Positions 34,640-45,899 of a DNA stretch of 64,000 bases are shown here, in pieces. The notes under the pieces were generated by a model that saw only the letters and a program-made list of their open reading frames with translations, had not been told where the DNA came from and made no database searches. The position numbers were made by a program, and so were the translations under genes. Position 1 is the stretch's first letter. The number at the start of each line of letters is the position of its first letter. The DNA comes from Proteles cristata cristata (Eukaryota; Chordata; Mammalia; Carnivora; Hyaenidae), in NCBI GenBank assembly GCA_017311185.1, contig JAESUZ010000468.1, forward strand, positions 62,001 to 126,000, written 5' to 3'.

Positions 34640-34900
34640 GTTTTTCACCGATTAGTCATTTGTGACGTAATAAAGGTTGGGGCTAACCAGTAATAATAAA
34701 TCTGGCGGTTTTGGTTGGGCCATATAATACCCTGTGTATATTTAAAAGGTAAGCCATGATATATAGTTATGGGTGCTGATGTAATAGCTATTAGATTTAT
34801 AATATGTCGAAGGAGCATAATTTTATTATAAAGAGCAGTAGTTTACAATCTTATTATTGTTTATTACTGACGTCAGTACAGGCTCATAATAAGAGTCAGG
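34640..34900. promoter_or_regulatory. candidate conserved noncoding element with CRE motifs
   Basis: An AT-rich island without repeat signature, bracketed by a CRE variant TGACGTAA (34663 to 34670) and a perfect CRE TGACGTCA (34868 to 34875) set in a 14-bp palindrome TACTGACGTCAGTA (34865 to 34878). Between them lie several AATAATAA, TAATA and ATATAATA cores. CREB/ATF-type factors bind such sites. Use of these sites is inference. Confidence 0.42.
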
Positions 34901-35221
34901 TGGCAACGGAAGGAAGATCTATAAATGTCATCAGTGCTGCCAGGACAGCTCCTCTTGTGAGCCAAGACCACTTGGAAAGCAAGGTCCCCATGGCCCAGGT
35001 GCCCTACTCGCGGCTGCCCCTGCTGACCCGCCACTTTGGTGCTGTCCCCGTTATTGGGAAAACCCAGCCAAGCACCTGCTGTGTGCACATGAGACCCAAG
35101 CCCACAGTTCTGCTCTGAGGAGGTGACCACAGGGGACAAAGGATGTGTGGGAGGTCAAGTGGCATCCACCTTGCAACACCGGGCAGAGGAGGCCAGGCAA
35201 GCGCATCAGAAGCTAATCTTG

Positions 35222-35441
35222 GGGGCGCCTGGGTGGCTCAGTCGGTTAAGCGTCCAACTTCGGCTCAGGTCATGATCTCTTGGTTTGTGGGTTCGAGCCC
35301 CGCGTCTGACTCTGACAGCTCAGAGCCTGGAGCTGCTTCAGATTCTGTGTCTCTCCTCTCCCTGCCCCTCCCCTGCTTGCACTCTCTCTCTCTCTCTCTG
35401 TCTCTCAAAAATGAATAAATGTTAAAAAAAATATTTTCTTA
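35222..35441 (+). mobile_element. felid tRNA-Lys SINE, plus strand, young
   Basis: A near-canonical copy: head GGGCGCCTGGGTGGCTCAG, B box GGTTCGAGCCCCGCG, a long CT block and an A-tail. Low divergence suggests recent insertion. Confidence 0.95.
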
Positions 35442-35444
35442 AAA

Positions 35445-38400
35445 AGAAATGAACCTTCTCTCCCAGTTGGTCTACAGGATGGTTTATCACCAAACTTCCC
35501 CCAAGACATTCTCTGTCTCCCCTGGGGAAGGATGACAGAATTGTGTCCGTCCCCACTGGGGCACGTCAGGTGGAAAAATTAAACCACACCACTAGACAGG
35601 AGTCTGTGAGCACCCCTCTGCTTTGTGACTGAGGGCCTCTGTTGCTCGGTGTCCCCTGAGTAGGCAGGTGGCATTGCAGCATTCTCAGGAAAGTGGTGCA
35701 CAGCTCCAGGTGCAGTGTCCTGTGTGGGCGGCCACGCCCAGGGGCCCGAGGAGCACAACGCCCATCAGGGAGGAGGGACCACTCAGCGCGGGCCACTCTA
35801 GAAAAACCAGTGTCTTATTTACAAGAGAGACTCAAGTATTTTACACAACTCTCCACCCGTCTCATTGTATCTAAAGCCTGATGGAAAATGGTGAAAATAA
35901 TAGGTTATCAAAAATATGCTCAAAACCTGCAGAGCCTTTCTTACGTGGGACAGCCAGATGAGAATACACCCGAGGGCCATGGTTCAAGCTATTCACCCAC
36001 CTTGGCTGTTTGGGAATCGTCTGGGGATCTTCCAATGCAGGGAGGATGAAATACACACTCGTTGGGTCTCAGCCGGAAGTCAGGGCACATTTCTCCTCTT
36101 GTGTCTCGGAGGCTGTGTGTCTGTGTCTCTTGTGGGAGGAGGGGACCTCCTATTCTTCCTGGGTGATGAGCTGCCCGGGGTCAGGGTCCCTCTGCAGTGT
36201 TTTCCTTGCACGTAGTAAGTGTGAAGTCAACAAGGTGTCTCATGTCACTTACAGGTGTCTCGTGTTAGGCGTCCCCAGAGTCTTGTGGGGAGACAGGTTT
36301 CCACCTGGGTTCTCAAGCCTCAGTGGACCCACCTGGCCTGTGGACCGCTCCGTGGCTAGTGTCTGAATTCAAAAGCTGGAGTCACTACCTCTCAGCGCCC
36401 ACTTATATGCACAGGGACACCCTCCCCAAGGGGCTGAGTGAACATTGTATGAAACACTTGTGGCGGATGCTTTCCACCATTTATTTACCATTGCAACCCC
36501 ACTGGGGACTTGATTTATATTTGTGAAAACCAGAAGTGTTATATTCCAGTCTACTGGGTCTGTTTTCTGTCCTCACGGCTTTCCACTGGGAAATAATGGG
36601 TGACAATGACCAAACACAGCCTTTAAAATACTCAATAAATGCTTGTCAGATTACAAGGGAGCGAATTAGCCAGTTCTATTTGTACAAAAAGAACAAACCA
36701 AGTGATTGACTTGGGCGTGGGCACTGTGCTGCTGGCCCCGACAGTCCAGGCAGAAAACGCAGCACTCTGCCCGCTGCAAAGAGGAGTAAGGTCTTGCCCT
36801 CTCCCCTGAGAGAGCAGTTCCTAGAAGGTGGGCTGGTCCCCTTTGCTGGCATGTCCCACCCAGCAAGGGCCCTGGCTCACCGAACCCCTGAATGGGAGTG
36901 AGGCAGCCTGGGTAAGGCATCCACACAGTCCCACATAGGAATCTCACATTCCAAACGTGTTGACCGGTGCTACCCAAGATTTAATAATCATGAACTCCAC
37001 CCAAACGACGCATGCTATAAAATGGCAATTTTAATATCATGGACCTGGTGACATTTACACACCACTTGAACTTTACTTCAGTGGTTTATATATTACCATC
37101 TGTGATCCTCTAGAAATGTGGCTTCCAAGTAGTTTATTCTCCATCTTAGAATTATTTCTGGACTTTGATACAATCACATTTCGCTGGCCTGCAACAGTTT
37201 TAAACTCCTTATCATGGCGGTCATGGAATATTCTATTTCAAGGCAATGGTATTGCATGTGGTCATTTTTAACAGAAATAAAACCATGAAATAATGTTTCT
37301 ATACACTGAAAAGAGGTAAAAGTAAATACTTGGGTCTACAGAGTGAGACCCAGAGAATTACCCCAACAGTGCAGTAGTAGATGGGGGCTTCCTTCCAGCC
37401 ACAGCCCAGGGTCTAGGCCAAGGAGGGCGCCATCTTCCCCCGTAGTCCAAGGTAAGGAGCCAGAGTTCCCAGCTGCTCTCATGTGGTGAGCTGGGGACCC
37501 CCGTATTTTGGTATGGTCTCCCAGCCACATCTTTCATTTGGGCAGCAGAGAAGTGGCAGAAGGGGACAGGTTTGGGATGAGGACATGCTTATAGCCTCAT
37601 TTCTACTCCTAAGGCTAACCTGTATTCACTGATGGTGCCCCTGGTGTGCCCTGCCCACACCACGAACCACATCTGTCCTGCCTCCACAGTGACTGGCAGG
37701 ATAACAGAATAGACTGTGACCCCATGAGGAAAGACAAGCTGTGTGCACATCCACACTCAGGCGCCAACACAGCGCCACGTGTAAGGGATCAGTAGCCCGG
37801 CCTTGTTCACAGTTACACACTGAGCCGTGGGCCCCTCCCTGCATGCAGGACTGAAAGAAACCGCCATCTTCCTAGTCACACGTGTGGATAGCATGCTGTC
37901 TGCGCCGCCCCCACAGGCGAGTACCCGCCGGAGAGGACACCGTAACTCATGCCTTCGATGCTGGCTGGAAGTCCGGGGTCAGAAGCAACCAGGTCCCATT
38001 TTGCTTTTCGGATTCCTGTGTCATGGCTGCCTGGGAACATGTCTGCAACCAGCGGGATGTTCTTCCACGGATGTTTCTGAGACTTTCCCTCTAGTCGTCT
38101 GCGTGGTGTTGCTCACTCACTGGTGTGGAAGGAAAACCCCTGAACCAGCCTACACTCCAGGCCTCCTGACATATGGCCTCCAGGTCTTGGAGAAAATCGT
38201 CCACCCCGTTCGTTCCCTCGTCCGTCATATGATGAGTGCCCAGCTCACAGCCTATGGCTATGGCTGTTCCTCAGGCTCTGACTCTGCTTCCAGGACCATC
38301 TCCTTCTTCTCACTGCTATAGCATACTCACACCCACACACAAGACCACGTCCACGTTCACTGCCATGCCCCCCACTCCTTGGCCTGGAGGGATCTGGGGG

Positions 38401-39535
38401 GTGGGGACACACCACCAGGCCCTGTTGGGAGGCATCTGGTGTAGTAGACAGAGGTGGCTGGGCATGATTTTCTCAGAAGCCTGGGCATCTCCAATGTGGC
38501 CCCACGTGTCACAGCAAGCAGGCAGCCCAGGGATATGTAGCTGGTTCCACCCACAGGGGCTGCCTTGGGAAGGATACTGGGCTCCCCATGCAAGTCGGGT
38601 AGCTGGGGGTGGTGGCTGGGGACAGCCAGCAGGAATGGCACCACCAGACCTGTCCAGCTGCTTCACTTCCCTCTCTCAACAGTCTATCAAGACACGACTC
38701 AAACACAGCCTAGTAGCCACGTCCCACATTGTTTAAGTTTGGGTCTGCCCACCTCTGCTCTTTCATTGGGCACCGATTTCATGGTGCCTCAAGGGCAGGA
38801 AGCCAGGCAGAGAAACGGCCAGGGAGATCCTTCCAGCTGTGACACGGAAGTCAGTGCCGGAGGGCAGGGTGAGGAGGGCCTGTAGGGTGGTGGGGTTGGG
38901 AGCTGTGGGTGGAGGGGCCAGTGCGGGCTCCAGTTGTCTTTGAGAGGTCACAGGGTGACCAGTGTCTGCCCTGGAGTGGCCCATGTTCTGCTTTCTTGTC
39001 CTTGGGCCTTCACATGGCTGTTTGAGCAGCTCACGTGGAACTAGAAGCTTCTCTGATTCAACCAAATGCAGAGGTTTGATTAAAATGTTGGGCGAAAGCA
39101 TCTCCTTTGACCACTAGGGGCCATTCCTCATGAGCAAGCCCAGGTCTTGCTCATGTGATTGTTGGGCCTTATTGCAAGAGCAACACGCAGCAGCCCATTA
39201 GCCCTGGATCACGTTGGTCCTTCACGCATCAGACAGGAAGCAGCATGGATTACAGGAGGAATTTCCCAGACACAGCAAAACTCGGCCCCAGGCCTGGCTC
39301 TGAAATGCTCTCCGGCACCCTGAGCTGGCCATTCTTAGCTGAGCCATTGCTAAGCCCTCCCCACTGATGCCATTCCCAGGCTACGACAGGGACTCTGAAA
39401 GAAGACCTATAATGGGAGGCGACTAAACATCATGATTCAGCATAAGACCTAGAACAACAGGCCAGAATCAGGGCTGCGTGAAAGGTCAGAGCTCGTCGCT
39501 TCTCTGAGATGAACAGAAACCGATTGGGAACATGT
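35445..39535. other. unique noncoding DNA, no gene supported
   Basis: No exon or assignable interspersed repeat except a short L2/MIR-like tail near 36625 to 36650 ('actcaataaatgcttgtc'). Positions 37010 to 37325 form a non-repetitive AT-rich patch that could be a conserved element. A CTCF-like core (CCACTAGGGGCCAT) lies at about 39111. All frames are short or overlapping. Confidence 0.5.
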
Positions 39536-39539
39536 GAAG

Positions 39540-39921
39540 CGAGACTCTTTTCTTACTCTTCACACAAAAATAAAGTAAATCATAAAGGTACTCAAAAACA
39601 AGAAGAATTATATATAATATTAGAAAGAGGTCCTTTCCTAGCAAAATATAACATCGAGGAGTCAAGGAGAATAAGACTGAGAGGTCTGACTACAGAAGTG
39701 GTTAAGTCTCTATAGGAAGGAGCACCATTAAAACAGTGAAAAGATAAACAACAACAGGAAAATATTTGCAACACGTGTCACAAAGAGTTAATTGCCACAC
39801 ATATAAAGAGCTGCTAAAATTAATTAAAAATACAAAAAACTCAACGGAAAAATGAACATTTTAGAATATTAAAGCTAGCCAATGAACATGTAGAAGTATG
39901 CACACCTTCATGTACTATTTT
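39540..39921 (+). mobile_element. old L1M fragment, plus strand
   Basis: An A-rich segment with blocks such as 'aacaggaaaatatttgcaac', 'acatataaagagctgctaaa' and 'agctagccaatgaacatg', matching the ORF2 3' half of old L1s in sense orientation. Similar L1-like sequence ('ataggctgttgatgggatg', 'ttttggaaagtgatta') resumes at about 41870 to 41960, so the AT-rich array and younger inserts lie inside one old L1. Confidence 0.55.
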
Positions 39922-39925
39922 AGAA

Positions 39926-40273
39926 ATGCTTTCTCAACTCCCCTGTGACTCAGCAATAGCACTGCTAGGAATTTACCCAAGGGATACAGAAATGCTGAGG
40001 CACAGGAGCACATGGACCCCAATGTTCATAGCAGCACTCTCCACAATAGCTAAAACATGGAAAGAGCCTAAGTGTCCATCAACAGATGAATGGATCAAGA
40101 AGACGTGGTTTATCTATACCATGGAATACTACATGGCAATGAGAAACAATGAAATCTGGCCATGTGTAGCAACATGGATGGACCTTGAGGGTGTTATGCT
40201 GAGCGAAATAAGTCAGGCAGAGAAGGACAAATATCATATGTTTGCACGTATAGGAGGATTAGGAGGAACTTGA
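39926..40273 (+). pseudogene. L1 ORF2 C-terminal fragment, frame intact
   Basis: The frame reads through the ORF2p C-terminus without interruption ('AIALLGIYPRDTEMLRH', 'MFIAALSTIAKTWKEPKCPS', 'EWIKKTWFIYTMEYYMAMR') and stops near the natural end. Only about the last tenth of ORF2 is present, without RT or EN, so no activity is possible. The first codons come from the target duplication. Confidence 0.9.
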
Positions 40274-40516
40274 CGGAGGAACAAGGGGGAGAAGAAGGGG
40301 GAAATGGTGGGGGAAAGGGAGAGAGGCAAACCATGAGAGACTCTTGAATACTGACAAAAACTGAGGACTGATGGATGTGAGTGGGGGGAGGGATGGGCAT
40401 GGAGGAGGGCACTTGTGGGTATGAGCACTGAGTGTTATGTGGAAACTAATTTGACAATAAACTATTTGTAAAAAATAAATAAATAAATAAATAAACATTT
40501 AAAAAATGAAAAAAAA
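39937..40516 (+). mobile_element. 5'-truncated young LINE-1, plus strand
   Basis: A perfect 15-bp duplication AGAAATGCTTTCTCA at 39922 to 39936 and 40517 to 40531 flanks it. The insert contains the last part of ORF2, the 3' UTR, a polyadenylation signal ('caataaactatttgtaaaaa') and a tail with an (AAAT)n run. It is a standard target-primed, 5'-truncated insertion at the left edge of the AT-rich array. Confidence 0.95.
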
Positions 40517-41853
40517 AGAAATGCTTTCTCACACATTGATGTCTTATACATGTGTGTATAATATATATTACAATATACACACTATACATATATGTCATAT
40601 AGTCATGTATACTGGGTTCTTTTTTCCTAAATGACTTTACTTTTTAGAACATTACAGGGGCACCTGGGTGGCTCAGTTGGTTAAGCGTCCGACTCTGCTC
40701 AGGTCATGATCTCACAGTTTGTGGGTTCAAGCCCCATGTTGGGCTCTGTGCTGACTGCCAGCTCAGAGCCTGGAGCCTGCTTCAGATTCTGTATCTCCCT
40801 CTCTCTCTGACCCTCCCCTGCTCATGCTATCTCTCTCTCTCTCAGAAATAAATAAAAACGTTAAAAAGAATTTAAAAAAGAACATTATATATAATGTACA
40901 TAACATCTAATATTCTAGAAATACCACCTCAAACATTGATGTTTTATATGTGTATATGTGTGTGTATGTATATAATATATATAATAATATGTATATACTA
41001 TATATCTATTATATATAGTCATATTACATATACTGGTATTTTTTCAAATGACTTTATTTTTTAGAGCATTATATATGATATATACAATATCCAATATTTT
41101 AGAAATGCCATCTCAAACATTAATGTCTTATATATGTATATATATTACTGTATATACACTATATATATAGTCATATTATGTATACTATCTTTTCAAATGA
41201 CTTTACTTTTTTGAGCATTATATATAATGTATATAACATCTAATATTTTTAAAATACAATCTCAAACATTCATGTTTTATATGTGTGTGCTTATAATAAA
41301 TATATAAACAGTCATATTATATATACTGTTTTTTTAATGACTATGGTTTAGAGCATTATATATGATGTATATAGCATCTAATATTTTAGAAATCCTATCT
41401 CAAACATTCATGTTATACATATGTGTGTGGGTATATTACTAAATATACACCCTATATATATACTCATGTTATATATACTATTTTTTCCAAATGACTTTAT
41501 TTTTTAGAGCATCATAATAATGCACATAACATCTAATATTTTAGAAATGCTGTTTCAAACATTAATGTTTTATATATATGTGTATATATTACCATATATA
41601 CAGTGTGTGTATATATATGTATATATATATATAGTCATATTATGTATACTGGCTTTTTTCAAATGACTACTTTATAGAGCATTATATATAATGTATATAA
41701 CATCTAATGTCTTAGAAATGTCATCTCAAACATCGATGTTATATATGTGTGTATTTATATATATATTACTGTCTATACACTATATATATTGTCATATATG
41801 TAATATGTTTTTTTAAATGACTATTTTTTAGGGCATTATATATAATGTATATA
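40517..41853. repeat. AT-rich tandem array, about 150-bp unit
   Basis: Seven recognisable units, each with the order 'tctaatattttagaaatg', 'catctcaaacattaatg', a TA/TG-rich stretch, 'tagtcatattat', 'caaatgacttta' and 'gagcattatatataatg'. The landmark AAATGAC/TAATGAC recurs near 40629, 41046, 41195, 41336, 41489, 41661 and 41815. Spacing is about 141 to 172 bp, or about 190 bp for the first pair once the SINE is removed. The TSD word of the L1 to its left is part of the first unit. Confidence 0.9.
40657..40878 (+). mobile_element. felid tRNA-Lys SINE inside AT-rich array
   Basis: A full-length SINE inserted in the first full unit of the AT-rich array with a duplication AGAACATTA at 40646 to 40654 and 40879 to 40887. 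The array unit is therefore older than this SINE. Confidence 0.94.
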
Positions 41854-41869
41854 ACTACTTAGTTACACT

Positions 41870-42795
41870 GTTTACAAGGATAAGAGAAGAGGTTATATTT
41901 ATAGGCTGTTGATGGGATGTTATTGCAACTTGTTTTGGAAAGTGATTATCCGCTTCCACTTAAAAGATACATGCTTCTTGTTTGTTAATGGTAAAAAAAA
42001 AAGTTTCATTTTCCTTATAAATCCTAGTTCTGCAATTAAAAAAAGTAGAAGAAATATTTTAATTTTACTCGATAGAAAATAGGTTTTCCTGTTAGGGTTT
42101 CAATACAGAACTCATTTTAAGAGCTCACGTGGGCAGACTCATTTTAAGAAAACTCAGTTATGAAAAATGAAACTTTAAAGCCACAATTGAAGGGGGTCCA
42201 TTTATCTGGTGACCTGCAGGCCCTACAGTAAAGCCCTCAAATAACACCTCCGGGACGTCTGGAAATCATTTGGTTTTGGGTCACTGACACCTTTTCGTGC
42301 TAAAATATGAAAAGTTGCTGCCCATGAAAGATCAATCAGACATGAAGATAAAGCTTCATTCAAATCTTTGTGCACATCGATCAGAAAATAACTATTTTAC
42401 CAAAACTCATTGATCCCTGATCATGAAAAGTGCGTGGGTATACACCCCGCACCTCTCGAGTACCACGCAGAATCCTACCCCTCCGTCTCCATCAACAACG
42501 CCGTGTCGTGCAAAAGGCTGACTAGTTTTTGGTGATTTTTCCACACAGCTCACCTTCTGCGCTAAAGGGAAGGGGTTGGGCAGTGATGCTTTCCTTCTTT
42601 TGACACTGATGCATCCACCCCCACCCCTCCATCCAGCATTTACCGGTGTGCGTGCAAGGTAGGGCTGGTGCTCGGTGTGGGGAGAGAGAAGAGAACGGGG
42701 CAGGTGCTGGGCTCGAAGGCCGTTGCCGTCTCCTGAAGAGGCGGTATGCTCCTAGCGGGCGACACGGGGCAGCTTTCAGGCAGTGTGGGTGCTGC
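41870..42795. other. noncoding DNA, partly old L1, possible conserved patch
   Basis: The first 100 bases continue old L1-like sequence. Positions 42080 to 42430 are non-repetitive and AT-rich with an E-box (CACGTG at about 42127) and no coding frame. I see no gene. Confidence 0.45.
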
Positions 42796-42799
42796 AGCG

Positions 42800-42940
42800 C
42801 TTTAGAACAGGGTCGCTTCTTCCTGCAAAGCACCAGACAGTAAATATTTTAGGCTTTGTGGGCCAGATGGTCTCTGCCACAACTACTCAGTGTTGCCGCT
42901 GTGCCTCAAAAGCAGCTATAGACGGTATGCAAACGCCACA
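42800..42940 (+). mobile_element. DNA-transposon-like fragment (MER/hAT type)
   Basis: The block 'ccagacagtaaatatttt', then 'aggctttgtgggccagatgg', 'tctctgccacaactactc' and 'aaagcagctatagacggta' is a widespread pattern of old mammalian nonautonomous elements. I cannot name the subfamily. No terminal repeats are complete. Confidence 0.5.
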
Positions 42941-43079
42941 CTGGTGCAGAGATGGAGGCCTTCCCTCCGAGATGAGGGCAAGAGGAGAGCACCTGCTCTC
43001 CCGGCTCCTCCCCCCTCCTCACCCCTGCACTGCAAGTCCTGGCCGCAGGGACTTGGCAGGCAAAAGAACAAACCGGCTT

Positions 43080-43325
43080 CCAAGTCAGAAAGAAGAAGTA
43101 ACGTGGGCTGCTTACAGATGCCATGATCTCACATATGGAGAAATCTAGAGACACCACAGAAAGCTGTTGGAACTACTGAGTGAATCTTGTAAAGTTGCAG
43201 GATATGAGATCAGCATATAAAAATCGGTGGCAGTTCTATACACTACTTACCTGAAAAAGAAATTAAGAAAATCCCATTTAGGATAACATCCAAAAGAATA
43301 AAATACCTAGGAATGCATTTAGCCG
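43080..43325 (+). mobile_element. LINE-1 ORF2 fragment, plus strand
   Basis: Contains sense L1 ORF2 blocks downstream of the RT active site: 'ttgtaaagttgcaggatatg', 'agttctatacactactta', 'gaaattaagaaaatcccat' and 'aagaataaaatacctagg'. It is truncated at both ends with no duplication seen. Confidence 0.75.
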
Positions 43326-43752
43326 GAGAGGCCGAGGACCCGTGCGCTGACCCACCATTCTCAGCCCACCCTGATGGCGTTGACCCCAGGACCCCTCGGC
43401 CACCTGATTTCGTGCAGCCCTTGCCCCACTGGCGCTCTAATCGCTGGCGCTCAGGGAGTGTCCTCTTGCTTGGACTACAGCAATTCCGCTCCGCATCTGT
43501 GTTGATGCACAAAGAGCAGAAGGTGCTTAGGCGGTCCGCAAGCTGAAATTTCAAAGCTCACAGAGGAAAAGTTCCATCACGCTGACACCTCAGTGGACAC
43601 AAAGCAGAACGAGGCTCCTGTTCCGCATCTGTCTTTTTTGTGTGTCTGGGTATCAGCTTCCTCCCACATAAATGGAAGAAATTGTCTCGCTCAGTGGTTT
43701 CAAACACGGTTTCACAGCCATGGATCCGTTCACTAAGTCGAATGCTGTTTGG

Positions 43753-44199
43753 TGTATTAATTTGCTGGTGCCGCTGTAACAAATGCCACAAGTCGGGTGG
43801 ATTCATCGACGGAAACTTATCCTCTCCAGTTCCTGAGGCCACAAGTCAGAGGCCAAGGTCCCGGCGGGGCGGGCTCCTTCCGAGGCTGGGAGGGGGAATG
43901 GGCTGAAGGCTTTACCTGAGCTTCTGGTTTGCCCGCAGTTCTTAGGGGTCCTTGGCTTGTGGACGCCTTACCCTGATTCCTGCCTTCATCTTTACGTGGC
44001 ATTCTCCGTACGTGCATCTGTGTACACCTCTCCCTTCTTAGCAGGACACCAGCCCCACTGGACCAGGGACCATCCCAATGACCTCGTTTTATAGAGGCAT
44101 CCGTAAAGACCCTATTTCCATAAAAGGTCTCATTTTGAGGTCCTGGGGGTTAGGACTTTATCACGTGAATTTGTGGGGGACACAATTCAACCCATAACA
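43753..44199 (+). mobile_element. MLT1-type (ERVL-MaLR) solo LTR, plus strand
   Basis: Begins TGTATTAATTTGCTGGTGCC and ends in 'ggacacaattcaacccataa' followed by CA. It contains the ordered MaLR landmarks 'ggccaaggtcccggc', 'tagcaggacaccagccc', 'atgacctcgtttta' and 'aaagaccctatttcc'. It is a noncoding solo LTR, an old mammalian insertion. Confidence 0.85.
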
Positions 44200-44257
44200 T
44201 TTGGGAAAACACATAACATTTGCTTTGAAACATAGGTTAAAAATCTGCTTCCATTGT

Positions 44258-44480
44258 TGGGGCGCCTGGGTGGCTTAGTCAGTTGAGCGTCCGGCTTTCG
44301 CTTAGGTCATGATCTCGCGGTTCGTGGGTTCGGGCCCCACGTCGGGCTCTGTGCTGACTGCCGGCTCAGAGCCTGGAGCCTGTTTCAGTCTGTGACTCCC
44401 TCTCTCTCTGGCCCTCCCCTGCTCGCGTGCTCTCTCTCTCTCTCTCTCTCCTAGAAATGGATAAAACATTTAGAAAAAAA
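44258..44480 (+). mobile_element. felid tRNA-Lys SINE, plus strand, very young
   Basis: Flanked by a perfect 17-bp duplication AAATCTGCTTCCATTGT at 44241 to 44257 and 44481 to 44497. The low divergence and exact duplication suggest recent insertion, possibly still polymorphic among cats. Confidence 0.96.
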
Positions 44481-44499
44481 AAATCTGCTTCCATTGTAA

Positions 44500-45175
44500 T
44501 GGTGCAGACCACCAAGAAGACATGACCCCCCATCCACGTTCCCCCCAGCCCCAGTTAAAGCCCCCTACACTCTCTGCTGGGGTGTAGTTCAAAACTTACC
44601 AGACTCGTCCAGTGGAGAATTGACCTTACCCAATATGTCGTCTGACTTTTGCCCTCGTCTCTTGGGAAGTGATGTCTAGAAGGAAGGTCTTTGTTCACCT
44701 GAGGATCTGGACTCGCCAGGGAGTGTAGCACCGTGAGTTATGATGGGGGCTTCAGGCCACAGGGTATGTGCTTGACCTCCAGAGTGTCTGGGGTTGCGAG
44801 GTCAGACGGGTGGGCACTCAGCGATATCTACTTATCAACCCCCATAAAATATCTGGACACCGGGGCTTGAGTGACATCCTCCGGCTGGTGATACTCCATG
44901 TGTGCTGTCACACATCCCTGGGAGAGACAGCTGGACGTGCTGGTCCCCTCTGGACTGGCTCCGGGCGTCTCTTCCCTTGGCACATTTTACCCTGTGCCCT
45001 TTCACTGTAACGAACCCTAGTTGCATGTGGAACAGCTTTCATTGAGTCCTGTGAGTTCTTCTAGCAAATCGTCAGACCCAAGCAAAGTCCTGGGAACCCT
45101 CAAACCGTGCAGCCGGCTTAGAAGTGAGGGCAGTGTCCCTGTGGGCTACTCCCTCGCTTCCCTAGGATAATCTGA
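44500..45175. other. unique noncoding DNA
   Basis: No exon or repeat recognised. Frames are short and conflicting. Confidence 0.5.
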
Positions 45176-45176
45176 T

Positions 45177-45378
45177 TTTTTTATGTTTCTTTATTTTGAG
45201 ATAGAGAGCGCACCAGCATGGAGAGTGGCAGAGAAAGAGGGAGAGAGAGAATCCCAAGCAGGCTTCATGCCATCAGCACAGAGCCCAACATGGGGTTCGA
45301 TCTTGTGAACCGTGAGATCATGACCTGAGCTGAAATCAAGAGTCAGACACTTAATTGACTGAGCCACCCAGGTGACTC
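45177..45378 (-). mobile_element. felid tRNA-Lys SINE, minus strand
   Basis: Full-length, moderately diverged SINE. The flanks share a T-rich GATTTTTTT word as a likely short duplication. Confidence 0.9.
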
Positions 45379-45394
45379 GGATTTTTTTTTAAAC

Positions 45395-45690
45395 AGAGAA
45401 TTCTCAAACTTACAAAGTAGACAGGACTGTGTAATGCGTCCCCAGGTACCCATCACCATGTCCCCAAACAGCCACCCTGCCTCGCCCTCTTTGCCACCCC
45501 CTCCTCCATGTCCCCACCCTGTTAGTTTTTTTTTTAATTTTTAAAAATGTTTTATTTATTTCTAGGAGAGAGAGAGAGAGAGACAGCGTGAGCAGGGGAG
45601 GGTCAGAGAGAGAGGGAGTCACAGACTCTGAAAAGTTTTTTTGAAGCAAACCCAAACATCATTTTATTTCCTGATAAAGGCTCTTACTTC
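45395..45690 (-). mobile_element. old L1M 3' UTR fragment split by a truncated SINE
   Basis: Positions 45395 to 45520 ('caggtacccatcaccatg') and 45643 to 45690 ('tttgaagcaaacccaaacat') are two halves of an L1M 3' UTR-like segment with the SINE piece between them. Orientation is inferred from similar blocks elsewhere. Confidence 0.45.
45524..45641 (-). mobile_element. 5'-truncated felid SINE lacking its tRNA head
   Basis: Only the A-tail, CT block and body remain. The sequence stops before the tRNA-like head. A short AGTTTTTTT word on both sides suggests truncation happened at insertion rather than by later deletion. Without the head it has no pol III promoter. Confidence 0.85.
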
Positions 45691-45899
45691 TCACCTTAGT
45701 TGTCTTTATTCTGCCTCTCTTTTCTTGATTCCCCTCTGCTGTCCAAGCAGCCTCTGATTTTTCTCTCCACCTTTCTTCCTCCACCAGCCATCCTCCCCTG
45801 GCGTCCTTATGGGATGAAGGGCTTCTGGCCAGCCCAGCCCTTACATGGCTGGTAACCTTCATCAACCGCCCCTCTCCCCATCCTCCCCTCCACTTGGTC

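Noticed and set aside
35222..35295. tRNA-Lys gene
   Set aside because: This is the tRNA-derived head of a SINE, followed by the SINE body, CT block and A-tail. The same holds for the other SINE heads.
39926..40273. Functional reverse-transcriptase gene
   Set aside because: Only the C-terminal tail of L1 ORF2 is present. The RT and endonuclease domains are missing.
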